This document shows, piece by piece, positions 46,275 to 64,000 of a stretch of 64,000 nt of DNA (positions are counted from its first letter, which is position 1; each line of letters begins with the position of its first letter). The stretch is taken from NCBI GenBank assembly GCA_004352715.1, contig SCFE01000062.1:1213605-1277604 (forward strand), in the 5' to 3' direction. Source of the DNA: Hofstenia miamia (taxonomy: Eukaryota; Xenacoelomorpha; Acoela). Position numbers and translations under genes: made by a program. A model generated the notes under the pieces. It did not search any database. It had not been told where the DNA came from and saw only the letters and a program-made list of their open reading frames with translations.

Positions 46275-47994
46275 ATCACTCCACTATTCTCTTTGTTCCA
46301 ATTTCATGTCTTGTGGTTGAATAAAATGGATTGATGATTTGAAGTTGGTTTTAACATTGTAGTGAAGCTGGTTAACCTTTTCCAAAAAGAACTTGGTATG
46401 TAATTTAAATGTTTATTTGGTTAAAACTCTGATAAAATATTTTCACTTCCCAGCATACCTGTTTTTTTTGGGATAAACAAATTTTATGCATTAATATATA
46501 TTTGATGATGTATTATCTCTTTACATCATGCATGTAAATTATATATATGCTTTTGATTAAAACTAAATTATATACATTTTTGGTTTATGAATCTATTCAC
46601 ATTTAGGTTTTGCTTTTCCCCCTGCACACACTTTTTTGATTAAAACTAAAATATGAATGTTATTTAAAACTTAAATGGTTTTTTAATCACTTTTGTTTCA
46701 TTGTTACAATTGACTTACTATAATTATTTTGATTATAATTTTTTAACTAATGTTGTGAATTACAAATGTAGAATTATTAATAAAACTCAAATTGATTGTA
46801 GATGTTTTGATATTGAATGTGTATCTCACTACATGCATTTCAAGTTTATAAATTTAGAGCAAGAGTGGTGCATATCATGGAATTTAGCGATAGAAAACAA
46901 TTGAAAAGTGGAACACCATGTGATGCATACAAACATTTAAACATTGCCTATAGTTCAAATGATGTTGAACAATGGTGTGTAAGTTGATAAAGATGTATCA
47001 ATCTGCAAATGTGTACAAAAAGTGAAAAAAAAACATGGAAAGTTGATGAATGTGTATCAATCACTAAATATGTACAACCTGTAAAAACATGGAAAGTTGA
47101 TGTATTAGTCTATAAACACATACAAAAGTGAGCAATGTGGAAAATTTGATTTAAAGATGAATCATTCCCCAAATGTGTACACCCACAAAAAAATCAAATA
47201 AACCAAAAGAGAGTGTAAAGAAAAGTTAGCCATATAAAAGTTGGTAAAAGATGTAACAATCTGCAAATGTGTATAATTATTTTTGAAAAATGTATATGAG
47301 TGTCTATATATTATATTAATAAATAAGATTGCATGCAGCATTTTTAGGAGGCGAATTTCAGTTTTGTACAAAACCTGTGTTTTTACTCTTTCCAAAAATG
47401 TAGGTTGGTTTTATTATGTATTATACCTTTAAGTATAGTGAATATGCAATCTCTTTGTTTAATTTCTACATTTAATATTTTCCATGTGTATTAACAAAAT
47501 AGTGTTGGGATATGCAATGCATGTGTAAGCTTTTTGAAATTATGGAAAATATGATAAGTGTGGTTTGTCATTGTGTTGTATAGTTTTTACATGTAATGGA
47601 AAATTAGTCTAATATTATACGTGTATCCAACAAGGGGTTGTAAAATTAGCTAGCATTAGAAAATCACAAATGCAATGTAATGTATGCAAGCAAGTGTAAT
47701 GTGCTATAATAAGGAATATATTAACAAAATGTAATCTATGCAAACAATTGTGATATTAACAAAGTGAAATTAGTCATACCAAAACAGTGTAAAATTGGCC
47801 CTAACATGTATATGAATCACCATAAAATCAATTAAAAAACCAATTAGCAATAGTTGTCAAATATGCATTAATGTTTCTTACCCCAACCTGTCAAAAAGCA
47901 CTTTGCAAGCTGTCAAAACAAGTAGGTGAGTCAGCACTTAAACAAGTCTCTGATATTCACTAACTGTCACGTGACATGTGACGTCATAAGCTCT
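46275..47994 (-). repeat. Right terminal inverted repeat of the Polinton
   Basis: Reverse complement of 35945-37680. The inner limit is near CTATTCTCTTTGTTCCAATTT, and the outer end is CGTCATAAGCTCT at 47982-47994. Differences from the left arm are scattered substitutions and one tandem-unit copy-number change. Confidence 0.9.
47967..47986. promoter_or_regulatory. E-box and CRE-like palindromes at the Polinton right end
   Basis: TCACGTGA (47967-47974) and TGACGTCA (47979-47986) mirror the left end exactly. Confidence 0.5.
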
Positions 47995-48156
47995 CGACCA
48001 ATCAGAAGCGTTTATATCTTACTACTGGGGACATAAAAATAGCCTTCATATAACTAAGCTAGAAAATAAAGAATTACGTCATACTGATGTCAATACAATA
48101 ATAATTAAAAATAATAACAGATAATAACCACGAAAAATTCCCTGAGTGACTCTACA
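47995..48156 (-). repeat. 5' LTR (LTR3), right part, after the Polinton
   Basis: From 48027 (GGGGACATAAAAATAG) the sequence is collinear with LTR1 24482-24601 and ends GTGACTCTACA at 48156. The bases 47995-48026 match neither LTR1 nor the left Polinton end. They may be extra Polinton terminus missing on the left, or filler. One of the two CRE-like sites has decayed (TGATGTCA). Confidence 0.8.
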
Positions 48157-48160
48157 ATAA

Positions 48161-48830
48161 ATATCCACTTCACTTTGATTTATTGTTGTATTTAGCATAT
48201 CTAGCTTGGTACTCTAGCAGCAACCAAGTGTTGTGAGTCATTGCAATAGCTTTGTAGTGCCAAAACAATTCTTAGTAGGCAGGGGCAGTCTTTTTTAAAA
48301 AGGAAAAAATATTGTTCATATGTTAAAAACTAAATTTTTTCTCTCAACTGATGCTACTATGTGGCACTTGGTGCAACTATTTGCCAAGGGGGTGTCCAAT
48401 GATACTTGGGTCATGTGTTTTCAAAACTTCTGAACTCACTACAGTTTGTTTGATTGAGAATCTATTTCAGTTGAATGGGCTTTCAAAATATGGTGCCATT
48501 ACTTCTGAGGTTTTATAGCAGAAGTTTAAAAGGATAGTGAAGCCTTAATTGGATTTCTGAAACATCATGCCCCACAAAACCTCAGATATTTGCACTATCA
48601 CACCATATTGCAGGAATATCAATTTACAATCATATAGTGCTAGCCCTGATTTTCTCTCAAAACCTGTGTGTATTGAATTAGTTTTCTATACCATCAAGTT
48701 TTAAGTGCTCAATATCAATATCAATTTGTAATTTTATTCAAGAATTGTTTTTGTAATAATCTATTTTCAATGTTGATCTTAAAAGTTGGAGTTCTTCACA
48801 TCCTGAGTACTCCAAAATCCTGCTCTATAC
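48161..48830. other. Non-coding flank
   Basis: CpG-poor sequence with no ORF or recognised repeat. Confidence 0.4.
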
Positions 48831-49170
48831 CAGGGGTTTTCAGTACTTGGAATGTTAAGAACTCAAACTCAAATGAGCTTGCAAAACTCAATCAGAAAAA
48901 CTTGGAAGAGAAATAATCATGACTTGAACATGAACTCAATCAAAAATCCACTTGAAAATATAAAAATTGAAATATTTTAAATTATAATTTTTATCAAACA
49001 CAAATAATTATATTTTAGCCAAAAAAAATTAAGAATTAATTTTAAAATATATTTTACTTTTTTTGAAAAAACTCAATCAAACTTGGAATTTTCTTTCAAA
49101 AAATGCTCAAACTCCAATTTGAAACATAAAAATTCAGACTGATTAATATGAACTCAACTAAAAAACCTTG
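48831..49170 (+). repeat. MITE-like sequence (CAGGG-TTTT family), copy right of the LTR element
   Basis: It starts CAGGGGTTTTCAGTACTTGG and ends near AACTAAAAAACCTTG. The interior is built from repeated ACTCAAACT / AACTTGGAATTTTC words. It is related to the inverted copy at 23454-23794 and to a fragment at about 49516-49650. Confidence 0.5.
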
Positions 49171-49657
49171 TTCTAGATATTTTGCATCAAACCTTCCATC
49201 AAGAAAATTTATTTGGTTCATTGACATGTGAACCTAGGAATGAACATTCATCAAAAGCTGTGTTGTGTGTCAAGAATGATTAAATTTGAAGCATTGTTGT
49301 TTGAATAGATGCAATTTGTTGTTGACATAAAAGCTATTGATAATGGACACTATATGCATTGCTTGAACCCTTCTTGGACAATATATGATATTTTTTAAAT
49401 TAACTGTAGAATATGTTTAAAAATTTTGTAAATAATATCATTTCTGTGTACACAATAAATTCATTTTATCTGTCCACCAATTCTGGAACTGCGCACATTA
49501 AAGAATTACCAGTGTTTTCAAGTACTCTGAATAAGAAGAAACTTGGTAAAACTTGGAATTTTCTTTAAAAAAATACTCAAACTCAAAATGTAAAAACTTG
49601 AACTCAGTAACTCAAACTTGACATGAAAGGCCTGAGAAATACTTTTCCCTGGGGAGC
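49171..49657. other. Non-coding with a fragment of the same MITE family
   Basis: Between 49516 and 49650 the words ACTTGGAATTTTCTTT and ACTCAAACTCAAAATG recur. No gene. Confidence 0.4.
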
Positions 49658-49720
49658 ATGAATAAGTAATACAGGAATAAGTCCTACATGAATAAGTCAT
49701 ACAGTAATAAATCTTACATG
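49658..49720 (+). repeat. Short tandem array, left
   Basis: Imperfect 14-15 bp units containing GAATAAGT followed by CATACA or CCTACA. Confidence 0.6.
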
Positions 49721-50486
49721 ATTGTTTTAATGGGAATTATTTAATTATATATTAATGTAATAGGAATATTTAAAGAAACTGGGGTTTGAGAATCACAATT
49801 GAATTTTTATAGTTGTTTTGTAAATTTGAAACTTGAGGTCAAGAACAAGGTTTGAAAATTCAAGATCTCAAAAAGCCGGGAAAAAAAAAGGGTGAGTATC
49901 CAGAAACCAGTTAAATATTTGAAATAATATACAAACAGTGTAGTGCCATGCCTATACAGGTCATTGGTGCAATTCCAATATGTTCGAAGAACTTTTCAAC
50001 CTATTTATGCAAATAACGGCTCGACATGAGTTGAATCTGCATATTACCATTGAAGATGGTAGTGTTCCACAACATGAATCCACAAATATTTGATAAAATT
50101 CGACTTAGATATCATTGGAATAGCTAAATTATACTTAATTATATCAATGCATAAATATTAAATAAAGTGGTGCAATAAAAGGATAAATTAGAATACATAA
50201 ATTGATGCAAATGTTCATTTATTATTAACAGTACTAAAAGTCAATTCCTAGATTTGCTGGGAACCTAACAATTGTGCATACATATGTACAGCTGTGCTTA
50301 CAACTAATCTATATACAAGCCAAATCTTATTTAAGGAAGGGAACATATTTCTATTAATAAAACATTTGAGATGCTTAAAATAACTAAAAAGGAAAAAGCA
50401 AATAAAAGTTTTTTCTAAACAAAAAACTTGACATTTCAAAATTTTTGTAAACGATGGGTTTCTATTTATGATTGTATTGCAAAACA

Positions 50487-51034
50487 TCAAAATTGGATTT
50501 TCACTGAAAACTTCATCAAATGTTCATGCAGATTTAAAAAATTAACTTTTCCAGAATTGAATCCAAATGCAATCGAAGTTAGGAATGCAATAGAATATAT
50601 GCTACAATCATAATTATTTTGCTGCTGCACATTCACATGGAAAATTTCACCAGATTCAATTCTAGTGAATTTCAAAAATTTTCTATAATCTTCCATTGCT
50701 AATGTTGAAGAAAGAGAGTTGAATACAAGAAGTTCATGCCAGGGAAAATTTAAATGGCAAACCAAAATCCAATGATTTTTGTTAACATGAAATATTTGGC
50801 TGAAATTCATGTAGAATATAGGCTGGTATGCACTTCCTATTAGTATTGGATGACAAAATCATTCCAAAAAAATGGGAAAACTTCACTAATTAATGTGTGG
50901 GCCTGATTAATGTGTTCACTGCTAAGCCATTCAGTAGCATTCAAATACAGCAATGTAATTTGCGTAGTATTATTATTGACATCAAATTTTCTGAGGGAAA
51001 CTAAATTTTTTAAACATGTATTAAAAATTACCAT
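50487..51034 (-). pseudogene. Ulp1/C48-type cysteine protease fragment, broken
   Basis: Minus strand. An upstream piece (51034-50840) contains LNATEWLSSEHINQAHTLI. The second piece (50810-50487) contains FHVNKNHWILVCHLN (catalytic His), HELLVFNSLSS (weak match to the 'YDS' block) and QQQNNYDCSIYSIAFLTSIAFG, with the Gln and Cys of a Ulp1/SENP-like protease. A stop near 50840 splits it, and nothing recognisable follows 50487. Such domains, preceded by the WLS-x-x-HIN-x-AQ block, are spread by transposons in animal genomes. It is not the Polinton's adenain-like protease, which lies at 42885. Confidence 0.65.
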
Positions 51035-51238
51035 AAATTGATCTCTACAAATTAGAGTTCAACCTGCACACACTTTTTTATATATATAACACATTAAGTA
51101 AATCTTAAGTAAATCTCTTTCTACATTTTTTGCATATAAAAAATTCTCGAATGTATATAATTTTGATCCCATTCTTCGCTCATCTATCATTTCGTAAGAC
51201 ATTTTGCTGTCCCTTCGTTTAAATGTTGTTCTTGTTAT

Positions 51239-51300
51239 TGTAGAATTTAATCGTATCGAACTTAATCGTGTAGGACTTATTCCTGTAGGACTTATTCTAG
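51239..51300 (-). repeat. Short tandem array, right (inverted)
   Basis: Reverse-complement units of the array at 49658-49720 (GTGTAGGACTTATTCCTGTA). Confidence 0.6.
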
Positions 51301-52515
51301 GCCGTCTTTTCTCTAGACAGTTTATAATTTGGCAAAACCATCAAAACGAATGGGACAAATTTCGAATAAAAGTATTTTTCATTTTCATTATTCAATATTC
51401 AATTTAATAAGTATATTTTACGTTGTATAATGTGTAAGATAGTTGTCGCAACGCGTCTTTTAGCTGTAGGTTACCGCCAAGAATATGAATTTAACATTAT
51501 AGTTGCTTTATAGCGTGCTTGGAATGTCAGAATTTCGTTGATCGTTATATTGAGACAATGTAAACAATTAAAATTTAACAAGTTTTTTAATTTTGAAAGG
51601 CAACTTTAGAAACGTTTTAGGTTAGTGAATTATATGAAGTCTGCGTTCAAAGTTTAAATCTATTAAGTCTTTATTTATTTAAAAATCTTTAAAACACGAA
51701 ATGTATTAATGTATCTATTCTGCTTTTCATTATTTTGTTTTCAAATAAATCTTTTTTGAAATCAATTATTTTATTTTAACTTTTTATTTTAAACTAATTT
51801 TTGTCTTTATATAATATAAATTACTTTAGAGCATGGTTTTTTTGCGGTATTTGTACTTGCTTTTAATTATTTTAAACATTTGTATTTTACATTTTTTATT
51901 TTGATTTTGGCGTTTTATTAATTTTTGGATAGTTAATTCTCCTCAGTGACTGTTAGAGTACAAAAGAAATACTCGCTCCAAAATGGACCACAAGTCTGTT
52001 AACGACTTTACCAGATGCAACGTGAACTAATGTACCTACGAGCTTGGTAAAGTATCGTCTGCAGTTTAAGTATATCTTTGCATCAAAAAATTGCTTTTGA
52101 CTTTCGAGATCTGAGAAAAATTGTGGTTTCCATCCGCTAAATGTAAACTTTTTACTACTTCCGATAGAAATTTTTTATATTTATATTTATGATCATATGT
52201 CATAAGAAAATTGCATGCTTTCATAGAATTATTAGAGTTGCATGCCAGTCAGTATATTAGAGATATTACATTTATGGATTAGTTTCTTCATTCCAAAGAG
52301 GGAAGTAGAGGTTTTAAAGTGCTTGTAGTTTTTAAAATATTGTTCATAAATAGATTTAATCAATTTTATTGTAGGTTTAAAGTTTGCATTTTAGTCTATA
52401 CTAGTCATTAACTATTTGGTGTATTTGTTAGAAATTTTGGCGAGGTTGTACATTTAGATTTATAGTTTTCTCCCTTCAAATAAAACCTATAAAACTATAT
52501 ATATATATATATATA
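51301..52515. other. Non-coding, ends in (TA)n
   Basis: AT-rich with no ORF or repeat structure recognised. A (TA)n tract from about 52496 leads into the gap. Confidence 0.5.
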
Positions 52516-53515
52516 NNNNNNNNNNNNNNNNNNNNNNNNNNNNNNNNNNNNNNNNNNNNNNNNNNNNNNNNNNNNNNNNNNNNNNNNNNNNNNNNNNNNN
52601 NNNNNNNNNNNNNNNNNNNNNNNNNNNNNNNNNNNNNNNNNNNNNNNNNNNNNNNNNNNNNNNNNNNNNNNNNNNNNNNNNNNNNNNNNNNNNNNNNNNN
52701 NNNNNNNNNNNNNNNNNNNNNNNNNNNNNNNNNNNNNNNNNNNNNNNNNNNNNNNNNNNNNNNNNNNNNNNNNNNNNNNNNNNNNNNNNNNNNNNNNNNN
52801 NNNNNNNNNNNNNNNNNNNNNNNNNNNNNNNNNNNNNNNNNNNNNNNNNNNNNNNNNNNNNNNNNNNNNNNNNNNNNNNNNNNNNNNNNNNNNNNNNNNN
52901 NNNNNNNNNNNNNNNNNNNNNNNNNNNNNNNNNNNNNNNNNNNNNNNNNNNNNNNNNNNNNNNNNNNNNNNNNNNNNNNNNNNNNNNNNNNNNNNNNNNN
53001 NNNNNNNNNNNNNNNNNNNNNNNNNNNNNNNNNNNNNNNNNNNNNNNNNNNNNNNNNNNNNNNNNNNNNNNNNNNNNNNNNNNNNNNNNNNNNNNNNNNN
53101 NNNNNNNNNNNNNNNNNNNNNNNNNNNNNNNNNNNNNNNNNNNNNNNNNNNNNNNNNNNNNNNNNNNNNNNNNNNNNNNNNNNNNNNNNNNNNNNNNNNN
53201 NNNNNNNNNNNNNNNNNNNNNNNNNNNNNNNNNNNNNNNNNNNNNNNNNNNNNNNNNNNNNNNNNNNNNNNNNNNNNNNNNNNNNNNNNNNNNNNNNNNN
53301 NNNNNNNNNNNNNNNNNNNNNNNNNNNNNNNNNNNNNNNNNNNNNNNNNNNNNNNNNNNNNNNNNNNNNNNNNNNNNNNNNNNNNNNNNNNNNNNNNNNN
53401 NNNNNNNNNNNNNNNNNNNNNNNNNNNNNNNNNNNNNNNNNNNNNNNNNNNNNNNNNNNNNNNNNNNNNNNNNNNNNNNNNNNNNNNNNNNNNNNNNNNN
53501 NNNNNNNNNNNNNNN
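52516..53515. other. Assembly gap (1,000 N)
   Basis: Exactly 1,000 N, so the size may be nominal rather than measured. Confidence 0.98.
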
Positions 53516-53935
53516 ATCTGCAAAGTCGACATTCTGGGCAGTCGCTTTAACCAAGGCGAAAATTGGTGATAAAATTTTGATGTCGACTTTTTTATCACCA
53601 TAGTTGCCGTTAAATTGCCAACGGCAGCAAGTTATATCTGATGAAATCCATTTTATGATTATAAATTCCAAACGATGTCCATTTGGAAGGAATAGAAATC
53701 TTTAAACGCATTTATTGGCATTCATTAATCTGAAGCGCTCTATTTAGTAATTATTACACTTTTATACATGCCCATATATTTATAAACAATATTTTTAGTA
53801 TATAGCTGCTAAACATGCAAATTCTTTTTAATAATATTTTACTATTATTATTTTTGGTTGGTAATTGATTTTTTCAATTTGTTAATAAAATTTTGAAGTA
53901 AAAATCTGATAATTCTGGGAAACATGAATATTTAC

Positions 53936-53974
<39 letters not shown>

Positions 53975-54299
53975 AAGGTCATCAAATGTCTACCTAAATT
54001 TAAAATGTATTTTAGGAAGTCTGGTTGGCATGGCACCAAGAGAAAATCAAAATTAAAGCAAAAATCGAAAAAAGACAAATGCTTAAAAATTAATTTCGAC
54101 CCTCGATAGGGCATACTTCTACTATCAGCATAGACATTTTGAAATTACAATTCAAAAAACGATTGAAAATTCGCTCTCTACCACCTTTTATGCCTGTTTC
54201 AAAAATATCGTAAATTTTCTAAAAAATGACCAATTGAAAATAAATATTGCAAGAATGCCAATATTTCCTCTTTGGCAACAATAAAATTTGGAAGTTTGT
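53516..54299. other. Non-coding with (TA)n
   Basis: A short inverted pair (TGCCGTTAAATTGCCAACGGCA) lies near 53604-53625, and (TA)n at about 53937-53970. No gene. Confidence 0.45.
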
Positions 54300-54950
54300 T
54301 TAGCTTTTTTCGTTGTAGTAAATCATGGTTTGTGTACCAATCTGGGAGATGAGTGAAATTGAAAAAAACAATAAGAAATCCAAAATTGTTTTGGCGGACA
54401 TCACAGTTCTACTGAAACCATTGGTCTCGAGAAATTCAATTTTGTTTTTCGGACTAACGAATAGTGTCGTGTGCCACATTTTCCCCGATTGGTTTTTCTG
54501 TCTTCCGTTTCTACCTCTTCCTCTTCCACCTATTCTTATCTTTCCTCTTGGAGCATCTCTTTGCTTTGTTGTCAAACGACGGCATGATGGTCTACCGTCT
54601 GACGCAGTGGTGGCTGTTTGCATTATCGGTGGATAGTAAAAAGCGGAATAAAAAGTTTCATCATCTGAATCGGCAGCCTTTCAGAATGACTATCATAATT
54701 GTCAATATTGTCATTATGGTGCAATTCAGAATCAGGCTAATTGTGTAAGACACTCTCCCTAAAACATGGATCGACACCAGCATCTGGACAAAAGTTATTG
54801 TTAGTTCTTCTCCATCTATTGAACTTTCACAAGAGAGTTCTTTTTCATCACTTGATGACTTATTCAAAATCGAATCAATTACATCCTGTTGATTGTTTTC
54901 TTTGTCTGGTTGGAGCTACTTGAATCAGTGCCATTTTTCCCCTGCAATGT
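54300..54950 (-). pseudogene. piggyBac-type transposase N-terminal remnant
   Basis: Minus strand. An acidic N-terminal part (NKSSSDEKELSCESSIDGEE) is followed, in shifting frames, by a basic stretch (GGRGRGRNGRQKNQSGKMW). A segment TILDFLLFFSISLISQIGTQT then resembles the 'F-x-x-FF-x-x-x-(L/I)-I-x-x-I-x-x-x-TN' start of the piggyBac domain. No DDD core follows. GGACGCCAAAGCGTTAA at 55094-55109, ending in TTAA, could be the far end. The assignment rests on weak patterns. Confidence 0.4.
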
Positions 54951-55341
54951 TTACAAATTTCAAAACTATAAAATTATTTAAAGAACCACTATCCAATCAG
55001 AATTTTCTGTACATACGAAATTTGAGGAAAATTCGATTTCAGGTTGGCGTATAAAACGGATTTATGTTTATAGGGTCAAATTTGATCCTATTGGACGCCA
55101 AAGCGTTAATTTGAAATAATTTTTCAGAGTGTAACACACAGTAAATATTAGTAAAATCACATTTTTAATATATCCACTCTTAACATTCGGTTTCTTTTGA
55201 TGTTTCATATTTAATTGTCAAAATAACATTTAAATATTTCCTTATTAAATGAATTAATCTGGTTTTTTTACTTCGATTTATTGTAATTTTTATATATTAA
55301 TAATTCTTATTTAAGTATATTAATATTCGAAGTTTTTCCAT

Positions 55342-55367
55342 TTTTAGAAAATGAATATTGATTAAAT
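55342..55367 (+). promoter_or_regulatory. PRPF8 leader: acceptor-like site and 4-codon upstream ORF
   Basis: CCATTTTTAG ending at 55346 resembles a 3' splice site, for a 5' UTR intron or a trans-spliced leader. A four-codon upstream ORF (ATG AAT ATT GAT TAA, 55351-55365) ends two bases before the PRPF8 start codon at 55368. No TATA box is evident further upstream. Confidence 0.4.

Positions 55368-64000
<8,633 letters not shown>

Larger units (their letters stand above)
35945..47994 (+). mobile_element. Polinton/Maverick element, ~12 kb, lacking DNA polymerase
   Basis: Long inverted repeats (35945-37680 against 46275-47994) enclose plus-strand genes typical of Polintons: FtsK/HerA-type packaging ATPase, retroviral-type integrase, major capsid protein and adenain-like protease, plus unassigned genes. 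It is inserted inside an LTR. No protein-primed B-family polymerase motif was found anywhere between the repeats, and about 12 kb is short for a complete Polinton. Most genes carry stops or frameshifts. The exact right border is uncertain: AAGCTCT ends at 47994, but LTR homology resumes only at 48027. Confidence 0.88.
23912..48160 (-). mobile_element. Ty3/Gypsy-type LTR retrotransposon with nested insertions
   Basis: The element is in minus orientation. It is bounded by the 4-bp target duplication ATAA (23912-23915 and 48157-48160). LTRs carry TGTAGA...TCTACA ends, although the first base of LTR1 has mutated. The order gag, protease, RT, RNase H, integrase, then further coding sequence before the 3' LTR is that of Ty3/Gypsy elements with a third ORF. 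Two insertions lengthen it: a solo LTR at 28784-29655 and a Polinton at about 35945-47994 inside the 5' LTR. Without them the element would be about 11.3 kb. All genes are broken by stops, frameshifts or loss of catalytic residues. Confidence 0.85.
49658..51300 (-). mobile_element. Possible element: C48-type protease between inverted 14-bp arrays
   Basis: At 49658-49720 units of the type ATAAGTCCTACATGA repeat about four times. At 51239-51300 the reverse complement units (TGTAGGACTTATTCC) repeat about four times. A broken Ulp1-like protease reads on the minus strand between them. Inverted arrays of short units could be transposon termini. No target duplication was found. Confidence 0.4.

Noticed and set aside
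54325-54748. Plus-strand ORFs of 94-103 codons
   Set aside because: They overlap the minus-strand piggyBac-like remnant, which explains the open frames better.

Overview
The window is nuclear DNA from an AT-rich invertebrate animal. Spliced genes with GT-AG introns, a Prp8 gene very close to animal PRPF8, abundant (TA)n microsatellites and a metazoan mix of transposons (Ty3/Gypsy, Polinton/Maverick, hAT, mariner, piggyBac, LINE) all point that way. The phylum cannot be fixed from the sequence. Five runs of N (3138-3232, 7426-7604, 11759-11858, 17704-18594, 52516-53515) are assembly gaps, all beside or inside (TA)n tracts except at one edge.

Layout. 0-7.4 kb: two probable terminal exons of an unrecognised minus-strand gene (241-586), a hairpin around a gap, and two decayed LINE reverse transcriptase fragments. 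7.65-11.73 kb: a 4.1 kb element with ~297 bp terminal inverted repeats abutting (TA)n on both sides, carrying a broken ORF with an ARWMAK motif and two copies of a small palindromic MITE. 11.9-18.6 kb: gene-poor, with one MITE and one GC-richer block at ~14.6-15.26 kb that looks like a conserved non-coding element. 18.6-20.8 kb: a decayed hAT transposase, followed by a 2.0 kb inverted-repeat element that also ends in (TA)n.

23.9-48.16 kb is one nested structure. A minus-strand Ty3/Gypsy-type LTR retrotransposon (gag, protease, RT, RNase H, integrase, unassigned third ORF region) is bounded by a 4-bp target duplication ATAA. A solo LTR of a related subfamily sits in its integrase, with its own 4-bp duplication ATAT. 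A ~12 kb Polinton/Maverick with ~1.7 kb terminal inverted repeats sits inside the retrotransposon's 5' LTR. The Polinton carries packaging ATPase, integrase, a putative minor virion protein, double jelly-roll major capsid protein, adenain-like protease and a tandem pair of unassigned genes. One of the pair holds an internally deleted mariner with TA target duplications. No protein-primed DNA polymerase is visible. Most genes in the block are broken. Much of the damage fits CpG decay: three catalytic Asp codons in protease, RT and RNase H have become Asn at former CpG positions, and paired copies show CAA against TGA at positions where CGA is the likely ancestor.

48.2-55.3 kb: MITE-like sequence, a decayed Ulp1/C48-type cysteine protease between inverted arrays of ~14 bp units, a 1,000-base gap and a piggyBac remnant. 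55.37 kb to the end: the 5' part of the host gene PRPF8, 13 exons (about 947 codons) with intact frame and splice sites. Its 4.4 kb intron 7 contains a 1.2 kb piggyBac element flanked by TTAA. PRPF8 is the only gene here that can be called functional with confidence.
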